A stretch of DNA of 64,000 bases, taken from Sycobia sp. Sy_11 (taxonomy: Eukaryota > Arthropoda > Insecta > Hymenoptera > Epichrysomallidae). Every line of letters starts with the position of its first letter. Within the stretch, counting starts at the first letter, position 1. The translations under genes and the position numbers were made by a program. Below are positions 1 to 11,076 of the stretch, in pieces. The stretch spans positions 1-64,000 of the forward strand of contig JACCIC010000290.1 in assembly GCA_018907035.1 (NCBI GenBank). The letters run 5' to 3'. The notes below the pieces were generated by a model, which was given only the letters and a program-made list of their open reading frames with translations, was not told the origin of the DNA and did no database searches.

Positions 1-264
1 CAGTTCCAAGCTTTATTAGCAAGCTTTATGTCAGCCACATTACGATTACTGTTTTTATTAGTGTACTCAATGTCATGTTCTTTACATGCTTATCTAGTTC
101 ATTTATTCCGGATCACCCCTTTTTAATCGCTTTGTTAATTAGTTTCGGGGCCACAACTATTGATAACCAGGAAGATGCATTTCGATAGGTAAATTGTTGA
201 TTACTCTATCGAGCAATCCTCGTCCTTCCTTTTTTGAATGCTTCCGAGTTTTATGCTCAATCAT
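1..264 (-). pseudogene. PLA2-domain virion core protein, 5' part (element A)
   Basis: Reading leftwards from an ATG at 264, a short open frame reaches LPIEMHLPGYQ and is then cut by TAG at 157-159. Beyond it, broken frames still match the start of the intact 261-residue protein at 29835-30620, including a KKGDPG-like stretch. The family resembles the phospholipase A2 region of parvovirus VP1 and of adintovirus core proteins, thought to help particles cross membranes during entry. The gene runs off the left edge. It diverges from the ATPase at 361, the same arrangement as in element B. Homology to the second copy is visible directly; the function is family knowledge plus inference. Confidence 0.6.
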
Positions 265-360
265 CCTTGGCAGTCAAATTATAACTGATGATCGAAAATA
301 TAAAATCAACATTTATATATTTACTTCAGTTAATGATAAACTAGACTTTGTCATATCAAC

Positions 361-1054
361 ATGGATTTCACTGAGCAGAACGTGAAACTCCCTGTCGCTA
401 ACTTTGATTTTGGAAAGGAAAGAAGAAGGAAGCGACACGGAGAATTGCTACCAGATAGTATACGAGCAGTATTCTGCGGTCCATCAAACTGCGGAAAAAA
501 CAAATAGCTTATTAGCTTTAATTATTCATCCCAATGGTCTTAGATTCGAGAATGTGTATGTTTATTCAAAATCGTTAAATCAACCAAAGTATCAATTTTT
601 CAAAAAAGTCATAGAACCAGTCGAAAGCATCTCATATTTCCCGTTTAGTGAACATGAATCTGTAATATCACCAGATGAAGCATTGCTTAATTCAATTATG
701 ATTTTTGATGATGTAGCTTGTGAGAAGCAAGATAAGGTCAGAGTATTTTTCTGTATGGGGAGACATAAAAGTGTAGACTGCTTCTACCTATGCCAGTCAT
801 ATGCTCATATACCAAAACATCTTATTAGAGATAATATTAATATGTTAGTAATTTATCGACAAGATGATGTGAATTTAAAACATATTTATGATGACCATGT
901 CAATACTGATCTGTCTTTCAACGAGTTTCGTAATTTTTGTTCTGAATGCTGGAAAAATGATAAATATGGATTTGCTGTTATTGATAAAGATAGAACGATG
1001 GATGCTGGTAGAAACAGAAAAGGTTTTGACTGTTTTGCAATAATAAGAAATTAA
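361..1054 (+). pseudogene. Virion-packaging ATPase (FtsK/HerA/A32-like), frameshifted
   Basis: An ATG at 361 opens a frame that reaches a Walker A motif (GPSNCGK) and hits TAG a few codons later. The rest continues in another frame to 1054, so one base has been gained or lost in the A-run at the Walker A itself. Downstream are a hydrophobic strand ending in acidic residues (SIMIFDDVA, Walker B type) and a CQSYAHIP stretch followed by RDNINMLVIYRQDD, as expected for Polinton/adintovirus DNA-packaging ATPases of about 230-250 residues. The role would be pumping genomic DNA into the capsid. It diverges from the PLA2 core gene and is followed by DUF8207-like, coiled-coil and integrase genes on the same strand. 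Confidence 0.8.
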
Positions 1055-1100
1055 AAAAATCTTAATCACTCAGTTCAATTTTACACAGCAACACGACACC

Positions 1101-2015
1101 ATGTCGGACATTGAGAAAGAAAAGAGTATTCTTAGCGAGTTGATTCAAGCTCGTAAAGCTATTAAAAGAAATCTGCACTATTGAAACAGGAGAGAGAGAA
1201 TCTCGAAAAAGTTGTAGGAGATACATTGAAACCTGTCATTACACCACTTGAAAAGCTTGTCGAATCAAATAGTGTACAGTCTTCTAATCTCATTTCGAAT
1301 GATCAGAGCATTAGAAACCAACTAGATCCCGAAAAAAGTTGAGTTTTATGATAGATAATAATATTCGCTCAGCTTCCATGAAAGATTATGATTCCGTTGA
1401 TGATTTTTCCTGATTAGATAACTCAATGATGAATTCGACATTCAAATCTATGCATGAAGACAATGTTAAATCTAATATTTTCGATCAAAGCCGCAGTAAA
1501 TTTGATAACATATATAGAGTAAGAAATATTGAAGGTATATACAAGTTTGGCGGTTCTGAAATTATATTTAATGATAATAAAATAAAAGTGAAAGATTTAA
1601 CTTATCCTAAAAGTAATGGACTAATAGAGCTACTTATTAAAAAAGAACCAGACGACACATTAATAAGTGCAGCAGATCGTGAAAATGATCGCAGTATTCT
1701 TGAGGCAACAAGTGCTCACCGGAAAAAACATAGTAAAGATCAATCTATACGCTCATCGAAGAGTAGAAAATATTTCAACATCATTGCACCAATGTTTCGC
1801 ACCAGTCATACAAAAAAAGAGGGGGAGGTCACCTACCTAAATATAAAATAGCAAAGAAAGATTCTTCAATAGAGTTAGTATACTGGGATGATCCGAATGA
1901 CCTTGTTGAGAGACTAAGATTACTAATTGCCGAACAATCAGGTGGAAATAACAATCATATCAATGAAATCTATTCAATTATTGAAGAACTGCGTGAAATA
2001 GGATATATATATTAA
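1101..2015 (+). pseudogene. DUF8207-like conserved protein of Maverick-type elements
   Basis: The ATG at 1101 begins MSDIEKEKSILSELIQARK and stops after 27 codons. The following frame continues with a helical KQERENLEKVVGDTLKP-type stretch. A third block (1426-1851) has the globular core with LTYPKSNGLIELLIKKEPDD and AHRKKHSKDQ. A last block to TAA at 2013-2015 contains VYWDDPNELVERLRLL. Together they look like one protein of about 300 residues broken by at least three lesions. It resembles a domain family (DUF8207) I know from insect predicted proteins; its function is unknown. A decayed relative lies at 41170-41720 in remnant C. It sits between the ATPase and a coiled-coil gene, so a virion or assembly role is possible but is inference only. 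Confidence 0.65.
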
Positions 2016-2048
2016 TACACATTCGTCTATTCTTCAATCAGTACCATT

Positions 2049-2672
2049 ATGAGTCTCGACTTGTTTGGAAGAAATTTGAGAGACTCGAAAGGGAGTCGAG
2101 GTCCTACAGGCGTTAGATACAATTTCACAACAGATGGCAATTTTGATATAGAAAATAAACGTCTTTGTAATGTTGGTGAAGCTATTGAAAGTACTGATGC
2201 AGATTGTGTAAAAACGTTATATGTGATCTTGCAGAAGGAACTAAATACTGTATTTTCCAAAATTAATGAAATTCTAAAAGAAAATGAGAAATATCATGAA
2301 CAAAATGGCTTGATAACAGAAGAGAAATTCAAAGATCTTTATCAAAAATATTATACACATAATGAAAATCGATTTAAATTGGAAGAAAGAATGAATAATT
2401 TCGATAAAAATCTTATGGAAACCAATCAGGATAAATCAGAACTGGAATCGAAACTGAAAACTCTTAGTGACTCACATACTCGTTTAAAAGATACTATGAC
2501 ACAATCGGTTTGGAATTTGAATGCTATCATAATAGATATTAACAGGAAAACAAATGCACCGATAAGATCAGCAAAGGCAAAGTCAGCAGGAAAAAACAAA
2601 AAGTGGTTGAAGAGCTACACAAACCTGCCCGTCGCAGATATAAGCGAAGAAAATATGATATATGTGGTATAG
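2049..2672 (+). CDS. Coiled-coil protein with conserved MSLDxFG N-terminus
   Basis: This is a 207-residue open frame from an ATG. It has three parts: a conserved N-terminal patch (MSLDLFGRNL, then GSRGPTGVRYNF and IENKRLCNV), a long charged heptad-rich middle (about residues 60-150) predicted as coiled coil, and a basic tail. The same N-terminal patch reappears at 40876-41079 on the minus strand (MSLDVFGCKL, IENKRLCH), so this is a real element-borne gene. The patch plus coiled coil suggests a fibre-like or structural protein, which is inference. The last 25 or so residues overlap the integrase frame, so the true end may have been lost to a frameshift in the A-rich stretch near 2590. Confidence 0.6.
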   Translation: MSLDLFGRNLRDSKGSRGPTGVRYNFTTDGNFDIENKRLCNVGEAIESTDADCVKTLYVILQKELNTVFSKINEILKENEKYHEQNGLITEEKFKDLYQKYYTHNENRFKLEERMNNFDKNLMETNQDKSELESKLKTLSDSHTRLKDTMTQSVWNLNAIIIDINRKTNAPIRSAKAKSAGKNKKWLKSYTNLPVADISEENMIYVV

Positions 2673-3503
2673 ATGAAACTTGGCAAGCAGATCTTGTAGA
2701 AATGATACCCTACTCTAAGGAGAATAAAGGGTTTCGTTACTTACTCACTGTTATAGATTTATTTTCGAAGTATGCTTGGGCTAAACCAGTAAAGTCGAAG
2801 AATGGTAACGATTTTACTCTCGCTATGAATACGATATTGAAACATGGAAGAGTACCATCAAATCTACAAACTGATCAAGGAAAAGAATTTTACAATTCAC
2901 ACTTCCAAAACCTCATGAAAAAGTATAAGATAAATCTATACTCTTCACACAGTAATCTTCATGCAAGTATTTGTGAACGATTTAATAGAACCTTAAAAAT
3001 GCAATGTGGATACAATTCAGCAAACAAGGAAACTACAAATGGATAGGTATCCTACCAGATTTACTGAAAGCTTACAATTCAAGAAAACATCGAACAATAG
3101 GAATTGAGCTTGAAAATGTAAGCCAAGAAAACGAAAGGGAGGTGAAGAAGCGTTTTTAATTGAGATGATAGCAAGGAAAAAACCGAAATATGATGTCGGA
3201 GATAATGTACGAATAAGTAAAATAAAACATATTTTTGACAAAGGCTATACACCTAATTGGTCTACTGAAATTTTTACAATATCAAGAATTGTAAAAACTG
3301 ATCCAGTAACTTATCACTTTAAAGATTATTACGATAAGCCTGTATCTGGATGTTTTTATGAAACTGAAATTCAAAAGACTAAGTACCCTGAAATTTATCT
3401 AGTAGAAAAAGTGCTAAAACGGAGTGGTAACCGCGTATATGTTCAATGGTTAGGATTCAATAGTGAACATAATAGTTGGATAAATAAAAAAGAAATTAAA
3501 TGA
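2603..3503 (+). pseudogene. Retroviral-type integrase with chromodomain-like tail
   Basis: The first open part (to 3046) has the rve catalytic core. WQADLVEM carries the first Asp, QTDQGKEF the second Asp, and ICERFNRTLK the Glu, giving the D,D,E triad that catalyses strand transfer. A frameshift near 3005-3045 moves the WIGILPDLLKAYNSRKHRTIG segment to another frame. A third frame (3165-3503) holds the SH3-like PKYDVGDNVRISK segment and a chromodomain-like end (VEKVLKRSGNRVYVQWLGF) that could direct insertion. No clear N-terminal zinc finger is seen; the frame is open from 2543. Integrases of this kind are diagnostic of Mavericks/Polintons and adintoviruses. At least two frameshifts make it inactive. 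Confidence 0.85.
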
Positions 3504-3707
3504 AAGCAATATATTAGTAAAATATATGGATATGTGGAAGGTCACTAGTTATTAAATATGAAAGACAGTGTATTATGATTATAATATTTATTTATGTAAT
3601 TCAGTTCTACATATTTTGATTTTTTTTTACAAATAAATAATGATAAGAAATTAATCTATGTGTGTTTTATTAATATTTAAGAAGTAGAAGTGTTAAACTT
3701 AAAACAA

Positions 3708-3977
3708 CTACCGATATACTATAAATAAACAAAGCTTATTTGCTTTGTTAGTCATATTTATGAAAAATTCTTCTTCTTTTAATAATGCCGAAGATATCTT
3801 TTGCGGCAAAAATATTTGAAAGTTATCGTCGAGCTCCGGAACGACTTTGGTGCCATATCTTGTAGAGACTTGCTTAAGAGCAGTCACCATGTACTGCTGA
3901 TTTTTCTCCAATTCTGTACATTTCTTCCGCGGCATGAACTCGCTCTCAGATATCTTGTTAAGAGTAGCTAAGTCCAT
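3708..3977 (-). CDS. Small conserved protein of unknown function, 89 residues
   Basis: Begins MDLATLNKISESEF at an ATG only two bases after a consensus splice acceptor. It continues with YMVTALKQVSTRYGTKVV, ELDDNFQIFLPQKISSALL and a short C-terminal strand. The length, beta-rich pattern and FLP motif suggest an OB-like or other small beta fold, possibly nucleic-acid binding; that is inference. A homologue lies at 27330-27615 in element B, also downstream of the polymerase and also preceded by an intron ending just before its ATG. Conservation of position, intron and sequence in two diverged copies supports a functional gene. I do not recognise a characterised family. It is open throughout here, one of the few unbroken genes in element A. 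Confidence 0.65.
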   Translation of the reverse strand: MDLATLNKISESEFMPRKKCTELEKNQQYMVTALKQVSTRYGTKVVPELDDNFQIFLPQKISSALLKEEEFFINMTNKANKLCLFIVYR

Positions 3978-3978
3978 T

Positions 3979-4070
3979 CTAAAGAAAAGAAAAAAATTTT
4001 TCTTTTTAATTCTAACATAGTAAAAAAAAAATTAATTTTTTTTAAAGAGAAAATTAACTACGAATCTTAC
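3979..4070 (-). other. Intron before the small conserved protein (element A)
   Basis: On the minus strand a GTAAGATT donor at 4070 and a pyrimidine-rich CTTTAG acceptor at 3979 bound 92 bases. The ATG of the 89-residue protein follows the acceptor by one base. Element B has an equivalent 88-base intron at 27242-27329 in front of the homologous ATG. The shared position implies a spliced transcript running through the polymerase tail into this gene. Confidence 0.6.
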
Positions 4071-4074
4071 CTTA

Positions 4075-4635
4075 TTAGATTAGTCTTGTTTCCTTTGGAG
4101 ATGGCAGATAATTCTCAAACTCTTCAACTGCTCGAATGAGTTCCTCGTCATCCTCCATCTCTTCATATAGCTGATTCCCTACCATAATTTCTGCCACTTC
4201 CATTGCCTCACGGAGAGCATCCCTTCCCTCGGCATCAACTGAGCTTACCCCTTCCAAGACTTTCAAAATTTCTTCAGGATTCCATTCGTGCATTAGTTCG
4301 TCAGATATATTATACTCAATGCTTATTGGTTCACCTTGATTGCTATAGAGCGTCACTATTTCTCGCACAACTTGATTTTCATTAGTTACTTTATTCCTAC
4401 TCTCTTGTTCTGCATGTACATCTGCCGTGACTCGAATCTCATTGCCGATTGTATTCTCCCTCTCTTCTTCTCCAGTAGCTATAACTATTTGAGCTCTTTT
4501 TCCATTGGACTCATCGTATCCCCTCACATTATCCTTCCCCTCCTCTTCGACTTGCTGACCTGTACTTCCCATTATTTCCCTCTCTACCTTACTTGCAGCT
4601 TCTAACATTTGCTCTTCTAGGATTTTATAGTGACC
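4075..4635 (-). CDS. Acidic open frame continuing the polymerase frame past a stop
   Basis: Directly after the TAG that ends the polymerase frame (NTTDTLT), the same reading frame stays open for about 185 codons: GHYKILEEQ, then a Glu-rich stretch, then EYNISDELMHEWNPEEILK and an acidic C-terminus ending ETRLI. The first internal ATG gives a 177-residue protein. In element B the polymerase reads through the equivalent point and stops about 40 codons later, and its tail looks different. So this may be a genuine C-terminal extension cut off by a nonsense mutation, or a separate acidic protein downstream. No family recognised. The TAATAA end abuts the splice donor at 4070. Confidence 0.4.
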   Translation of the reverse strand, partial: GHYKILEEQMLEAASKVEREIMGSTGQQVEEEGKDNVRGYDESNGKRAQIVIATGEEERENTIGNEIRVTADVHAEQESRNKVTNENQVVREIVTLYSNQGEPISIEYNISDELMHEWNPEEILKVLEGVSSVDAEGRDALREAMEVAEIMVGNQLYEEMEDDEELIRAVEEFENYLPSPKETRLI

Positions 4636-7600
4636 CTAAGTTAATGTGTCTGTAGTATTAGGCAATAAGTATCTTTTATCATCAAATGGACTTAGGGCAA
4701 TTTTTTTCTGTTTTTCTGTATGCACTATGTGTAATTTTGAGCGAATGGTGCACTGCTCTCGTTGTATAATTACGAGGTCTTCCAGGCATCTTCTATAATC
4801 ATCGAATGTAATTGATTTCTTCACTACACCCGATTTAATACCTTTAACTTTTTTTACTATTCCTCCTCCATCAACTAAAATACTGTACATTTTACTTCGT
4901 AAACCAATAAATTCCATCATGATCTTTCCATTACATTCATCTTTCATTAGTCCAGGAATTTTTTTATTTTCACGTGGAATTCCATACTAATTATTTTCAT
5001 CATAATCAGAAGTATCAAATCTATGAATATCTTCTTTCATTATTTGATACATATCAATGTCCTCTACTTCATATATCAAGCTATCAGTGTCAGTATACAA
5101 GAGTTTACACTTTTCGCCCACTCGCTGTTTCATGTAAGAGTAGTGAAAATCGTAGACTAATGTTTTTGATAAATCGAGGATACAAAGCCCAACGTATATA
5201 GGCTTTTTGATTGTTACACTTGTTTTTTTCAGCTGAATGGCAATTAAATTTTCATCAAAAATTGCACAGCTATGATAATTAGGTAGAGCTATGCTTGCTT
5301 CTGCTCCATATCGGCCAGTAAATTTATTTACTAACCGTATATCAACGCGAGATCGCTCTCGCTCAATACATTTTCCATAAACAGCATTAATTAACAGTTT
5401 ATAAAAGAGTTTTTCAAACTCATTCTTTGCATACTTTCGCTTTTCAGTATTTAGTACAACATATGATTTTAACCAAGGTTTCTGTTCAAAGCTCAAAATT
5501 CTATGTACTTTTTTTAATCGAAGACCATTGTCGAACGCTTGCTTAAGGGCGTGATATTGAATTATATACCTTGTTTTATCGTTCAAAGTAGTTAGAAGTT
5601 TCTTTTGTTTTGAGCCAGGTGGTGTACGATACTCGGCACAGAAAGGTAAATCACGATGAATATCATGTATTTCCTCTGGATACTCCAAATCTACTTCAGC
5701 AATATAACCTACGTCCGAATCTGATAGTGTATTGAAAAAGTCACGATTTGATTCATAATCAACCCATTTAAATTTTCCAACTGGTAAATGCTGTACCATC
5801 GCCCATCCATACAAATTATTTATATCATAATATAAAAGTGTCTTTGTCTTCTTTTTTTCATCATATTTCGATCCCATGTATGGATTATTTTCCTTTGCAT
5901 ATCGATTGCAGCACTGACTTATTCCACCTCGAATGCCTAATTCAATAAATAATAGCATGTCAATATCTGTTAGAAGCTCTAATTCTACCTTTGTAATTTT
6001 TAGAGCTGCTGCAAATGTTAATCCTGGAGTAGTGTAAAAATGTGCAGGACATAAGCCGTATGCTTTAATTGATGTGTCTCGGAAACTTTCAAAGACATCT
6101 GCTAAGAGTAGAACATCTGTTTTTAAATATAAGTCCGAATACTCTCCTAATGTTCTTATATTAAAACTTTCCCACACTTGAACAGCATGCTTATAGTCTT
6201 CCTCACTAATACCTGAATCTGTCAATTTATTATAAAATTCATTTTTCGACGGCAGTTTTGTAGTTATTAATTTATCAGGTCCATCTACAAAATCGAAAAG
6301 AAATATTCCTTTACGTCTAAGAAGATCAATATTTTGGTTTGAGTATCACTCTAATTGAAATTCCTGTATTGCTATTGGTATATTTATCTACATAAGACGC
6401 AAGTTTCTCTAAAGATGATGGCAAAAATCGCCAAGAATCTAAGAATCTAAAACTCACATCACAGTCATCCATATACTTTGTGAAGGAAATATATTTTTCC
6501 TTGTTATGAGGTATTAAGTTAACTCGACCTTTCATCAGTGTAGAAGTTCCAATTTCTTTTAAAATAAAGTGTGTATCATAATTGAGATTGTGAAAAATTA
6601 CTGGAATAAATTTCGAGTCTTTATAGTTCAAATTGCAGGAATTATGGGCAGCACCTCTGAATCTAATGAAAAAAAAATTAATTTAGCAAAATAATTTGTT
6701 TTTCTTTATTATATTAAATTATTTTGAAATTATTATATTAAATTTACCTTCCTGTTAAATGACAGTGATCTCACACTACCAGTTGCTCATCCAAAAATGG
6801 TTTTCGACATATATGGCAAACGGTCGACCATTTAAAAGTCAACTCTTCATCATCTGTGAGTTTCATTGGTTTTGGATTTTTATAGAGATGATCAATCTGC
6901 TCACCAATTGATTTTAATTCATGCACAAACCAACTTGCGGGTGTCTCATCGTCTGCACTTTTCTGTCTATATGCTTTGTAAACGTATAATTTGTCATCAA
7001 AGCTACATTTTACGTAAAATTCTATACTGTATGCCTGGTGGAGTTGAAAAGCATTTTCATTTTCTGTAGGTTTTATTAAGCATTCAAAATCAGCGTAAAC
7101 TACAAAAGGCACTTTTTATAATCCTTTATTATAGTTATTTATAGCCCCTTTATTATAATCTTCAAATTTTAAAATATTATTCGATGAGTTTGGTAAATTT
7201 TTTCGACAATCGTTAATATTTTTACAAACATTTTCATGATTTTCTAGCCTTTCCTCACTATAAAAATGTTGTAAACATCTTTCACAATGGTATAATTTTT
7301 GGTGAGTCTTGCTCACTTGTGAACCTACAAGTCTGGATATACTTTTAATCGCAACATAATGGAATTTAGGCACACTTCCATTATCATCAGAAATATTATT
7401 TTCTTCATACTCATCGATGTAGAAATCTTGAATGAGAAGAAGATTTGCATGTTTCTCCTTCTTGTTTAATGAAATATGACAAGGTGATACTTCATATTTC
7501 GATCCATACTTTTTAAGCATATAAACATTTACTGAAATATTAGTCCATTTTTCAAATTTGGAAGCATCTTTTAGTTTTACAGGAAATTCTATATCACCAA

Positions 7601-8433
7601 AGATCAACTCGTTTGCATAATTATCATAATTATGAACTCTTTGAGGATTTTTTTCATTTGGATGTAATGCTGAAAGAATAGCGTATTTAAAGCATTGATT
7701 ATCAGTGTTATGGACATTGATACATGTTCTTTTTGATGCTATGAACTTTGGCAGAGGAATAAATGATCTTCCCTTGTGAGGTGAAAATTTTTTCATATTT
7801 ATGCAAAAAATTATAATACTTTTTAATGTCCATCCAGAATCTTTTTCCTGAAATTCTTCTAGATGAGTAAGAAGAGGGTCCTTAATATGTTGCTCATACC
7901 ATTTGCCTAAATCAGTAGACATGTATACTGTAGCACTCATACTTGTGAAATATTTAATATCTGTTGTTTCCTCTCCATTTTTCTGCATGGAAAATTCTGA
8001 CATAAAATCAGAATTTACTTTTATTGCACCATATTCTTGTAAGCATGCTTGTACATTATCCTCAAAGAGCTTCTGTGCATCGAGCAAGAAACTTAAAATG
8101 TCTACATGTTTTCAATTAACCACAACACCTGTCCTTATTCGATTTTTAAAAGCTGATTGAACATCTCGCCATTCAACTTTAGCTGACTCGATAGGGATTA
8201 GACTACGTCCAATTGGTGCTGCACTATCAAGATAGAACCAAAATCCTGCTTGTAAACATGACAAATGAATAAGAGCTGTTAAACATGTTTGATTTTCTGC
8301 TCAAGAGAGACCTTGTTTTTTTTCCAAATTCTCTCAGCTCTAACAAAGCCTGTTCAGTTATTGTTGAATAATTCTCGAGTTTGATTACGTTCAATTCACT
8401 GACACGTTCGTAAATATCAGGAAGTTGTTTCAC
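4636..8433 (-). pseudogene. polB: Protein-primed DNA polymerase B (element A)
   Basis: Several minus-strand frames line up as one protein of over 1,000 residues. The N-terminal region holds VEWRDVQSAFKNRIRTG, then a C2H2-like CERCLQHFYSEERLENH. The exonuclease domain follows, with YADFECL (Exo I) and [10 protein letters not shown] (Exo II). DLYLKTDVLLLADVFE lies before the polymerase core. The core has motif A (YYDINNLYGWAM), motif B (KLLINAVYGK) and motif C (LLYTDTDSLIYEV), and a thumb-like C-terminus follows. This is the family B, protein-primed type that copies linear genomes from terminal proteins. Lesions include TGA at about 8115, a TGA just before DHCHLTG near 6770, frameshifts near 8250, 7114, 6280 and 4965, and TAG near 4634. 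An intron at 6663-6747 is conserved with element B. Confidence 0.9.
6663..6747 (-). other. Phase-2 intron inside polymerase B (element A)
   Basis: Minus-strand donor GTAAATTT at 6747 and acceptor TTCATTAG at 6663 bound 85 AT-rich bases that interrupt the frame between HLTG and [12 protein letters not shown]. Splicing in phase 2 keeps the flanking zinc-binding-like HCH...C motif in frame. Element B has an AT-rich interruption at the homologous codon (24567-24626), so this is an ancestral intron of the lineage, not a random insertion. Confidence 0.7.
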
Positions 8434-9156
8434 TTGAAATTCGACAGACGAAAGATAAGTAATTTTACTTTTATTTTAACGTGAATTAATAAAATATATT
8501 TTAAAAAATATTTAAAATATATCAGACTTCACTTAATATTGCGTCTTTATTCACTGTTACAATACAACACACTTGTATAACTGGCAATAGAAAAAATAAG
8601 AAAGATGAAACTGAACTTGTTTAACTGTGGTGTATAAACTGTGTTCCTCCAAGAAACTGTCTCGCTTTTAAAGGAAAATGAAAAATAAGGAGAAGGGGAA
8701 GTAGAAGTGGAAGCACAATGTCAAGCCTGCGATAGAAAACATTCAATAGCGTGTTAGAATGAGAAGAATATATGTAGACTAAAACCAATCAAAATATCAT
8801 CCTTTCTCCTTGAACGTCCAATCATAAACGTGATTTCCTACGGGGGGGCGTGTAGAGTTTAGGACCATCTAAATATCTACCGTTACTTCCTTTCTCAACG
8901 TACAAATGCTTTTCTTCTCCCACGTCCAATCATAAGTGACTTTCTCTAAGAATAGAGGGGATGAATTGACTTGTAACCAACCAAAAAAATTCCATCTTCA
9001 TCATCCAATCGAATCTATTTTATTTTTCTCAGCCAATTGTAGGGCAGTTCTCATTTCACGAGGAGGGGGGAACTATTATAAAAATGAATGCATAAGCATA
9101 GAACTTACATTCATAATCAACACTTCTAACTATCGGTAAATAGAAATAAACTGAAA
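8434..9156. promoter_or_regulatory. Bidirectional promoter between polB and the DMQGF gene
   Basis: About 720 bases separate two diverging genes. The right half repeats a CCAAT-box module: ACGTCCAATCATAA occurs near 8815 and again near 8926, 111 bases apart, with further CCAAT/CCAATC boxes near 8782, 9004 and 9029. A TATA-like TATTATAAAAA lies at about 9072-9082, some 75 bases before the ATG at 9157. G-runs (ggggggg) occur near 8843 and 9063. CCAAT and TATA boxes recruit host NF-Y and TBP in general; their activity here is inferred. Confidence 0.5.
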
Positions 9157-9928
9157 ATGGCTAGAGTGAAGGAATACGAAGTGATGTTTAGAAAAAATAT
9201 TCTGAAGTGTCCAGAAGATAAAGTATTCTTCTGCGACATGCAGGGTTTTCAGACAGGAGGCCCGCAAACTTTCATTTTAAAGGAATTTAGTTTATTAGGT
9301 ATGGAAAGAGATGCACTACCTACAGTATATATCTTTAAGCCACCATTTCCATTGAGTGACTTGACATGGAATGAAAAAAAAACAGTTCACTGGTTGCAGC
9401 GTGATTACCATGGGCTTGAATGGGATACTGGTGACATTCCATACCATAGGCTCCAAAGAACATTGGAGATATGCTGTACTGGAGTAAAAAAATTATATGT
9501 GAAGGGACGAAAGAAGAAGGAATGGTTGACAATCATTCTGCCAAATATGTAAGTAATTTTCATACTTATAATCGTCTTTATATTTATTTCATATATATAT
9601 TTCAGAAAGTAATAAAAAATAAACTTTATCGAAAAGTATATTTTCATACAATGTTCATACTTTTTCATACATTTTTATACTTTTTCATACTTTTTCATAC
9701 TTTCTTATACTTTTTTTTTCTAATTCCAGAATTATATCTGATATGGAGGAGGAGCTGCATTGTATATCATTGCAAACATTGCAGAGTGAAGGTCAAAATG
9801 TGATTTGCCACAACCATCCATTATGCAACCGAAGTATACCAATGTGTGCGATACGGAATGTCACAATAATGCGTACATGGTTACAATATTATTTGAGTGG
9901 AAAGTATGGACGAGATGAAATTGACTAA
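9157..9928 (+). CDS. Uncharacterised DMQGF-family protein, two exons (element A)
   Basis: Exon 1 (9157-9548) and exon 2 (9730-9928) join in phase 2 across a GTAAGT...CCAG intron to give about 196 residues. Features in order: FFCDMQGFQTGGP near the N-terminus, FILKEFSLLGME, YIFKPPFP, a WLQRDYHGLEWDTGDIPY block, VKGRKKKEW, and in exon 2 a Cys/His cluster (CHNHP then CAIRNV) followed by WLQYYLSG. Two other copies lie at 22211-22658 and 32459-32951 and keep the QGF, KE and C-terminal Cys/His signatures. An Asp early, an HG(L)xW block and a Cys/His end recall a nuclease-like or metal-binding fold, but I do not recognise a characterised family. It is unbroken and diverges from polB. Confidence 0.7.
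9549..9729 (+). other. Intron of the DMQGF gene with a 10-bp repeat
   Basis: Donor GTAAGT at 9549, acceptor TTCCAG ending at 9729, 181 bases. Its 3' half (about 9656-9717) is a run of tttttcatac-type decamers with small variations, forming the pyrimidine tract. Translation resumes in frame across the junction. Confidence 0.65.
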
Positions 9929-11022
9929 AAATAGCATTATTGTAAAATGAAATTTGTAAAAAAAATTATATTAATAAATACTATATATCTTGAAAAATCA
10001 GATTTGTAATTTTTATTTCAATTATTAATATTATTGTATTATATAAATAATATAATATAAATTCTTATATTATATTATTCCTATAATTTTTTAGTTTTTA
10101 AATAATTTTAAAAAAAATATTGAAGAAGTTTTAAAAAAATTAATAAATAAATACATAAGTAAAAAAAAATGATAAAGTAATTTAAAAACATAACTAAATA
10201 GTAAATAAGTGAAAAAAATTTTAAAAATGAATGAAAAAAAAGTTCATACTATCAAGTTTTTAAAAAAAAAAATTCTCGGAAATACACAATTTCCTAGTAT
10301 TTTCACAAAATTCTTGGAAATTGTGCATTTCCAAGAAATATGTCTCCAAAGAATTTTGGGGGCAAGCCCCCCCCTAAACCCCCCTCCCCGTGCGTGGGGT
10401 GCTTCCCATTTATTCATCTGGGTGCTCCGTTGCGTGTTCGGCCTCACTTCCCAGTTGCCGCTTGCTCGCCTATTTTAGTACAATCCTTTTCAAGTAGACA
10501 CGAGAAAAAAATCGTTCGTGTCCTGCTTTTACCTTTGGTAATTGCAAACGTCTTTAAAATATTTCTGTTGATTTTTTTTTCAAATTACATAAACATGATA
10601 ATCTTAAATACAAAAACTGTTTCAATTAATTTTAATTAATAATATGAATCAAATATAGGGTTTTCATTAATTATATTAATAATAATTAAATTATTTTATT
10701 TTTGATGAGACATAATAAAATTATTTATTATTAATTACTATTATTATATACTATTAATATATAATTATTATTATTGTTAATTAATTAAATTATTATTAAT
10801 GTAATATTAATTTAATGTACGTTCTTTATGAGGAAAGGTACTGTACTTCTATGCGGAAAGGTAGGAATGATAAAAGATGGTAAAACGTCATAATTTTTGT
10901 TTCCCATTTCATTATTTATTTTTATTTATTTTTTCATACATTTTTATATTTATATTTATATATTTATATTTTATATTTATATTTTTATATTTTTTTTTTC
11001 ATATCATTCATTTTGTTATAAA

Positions 11023-11076
<54 letters not shown>

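Noticed and set aside
2603..3503. Ty3/BEL retrotransposon integrase
   Set aside because: No reverse transcriptase or gag nearby; neighbours are ATPase, DUF8207-like and polymerase B genes, and a relic in remnant C has the same neighbours.
4203..4605. Plus-strand ORFs opposite the acidic extension
   Set aside because: Antisense shadows of the minus-strand coding sequence.
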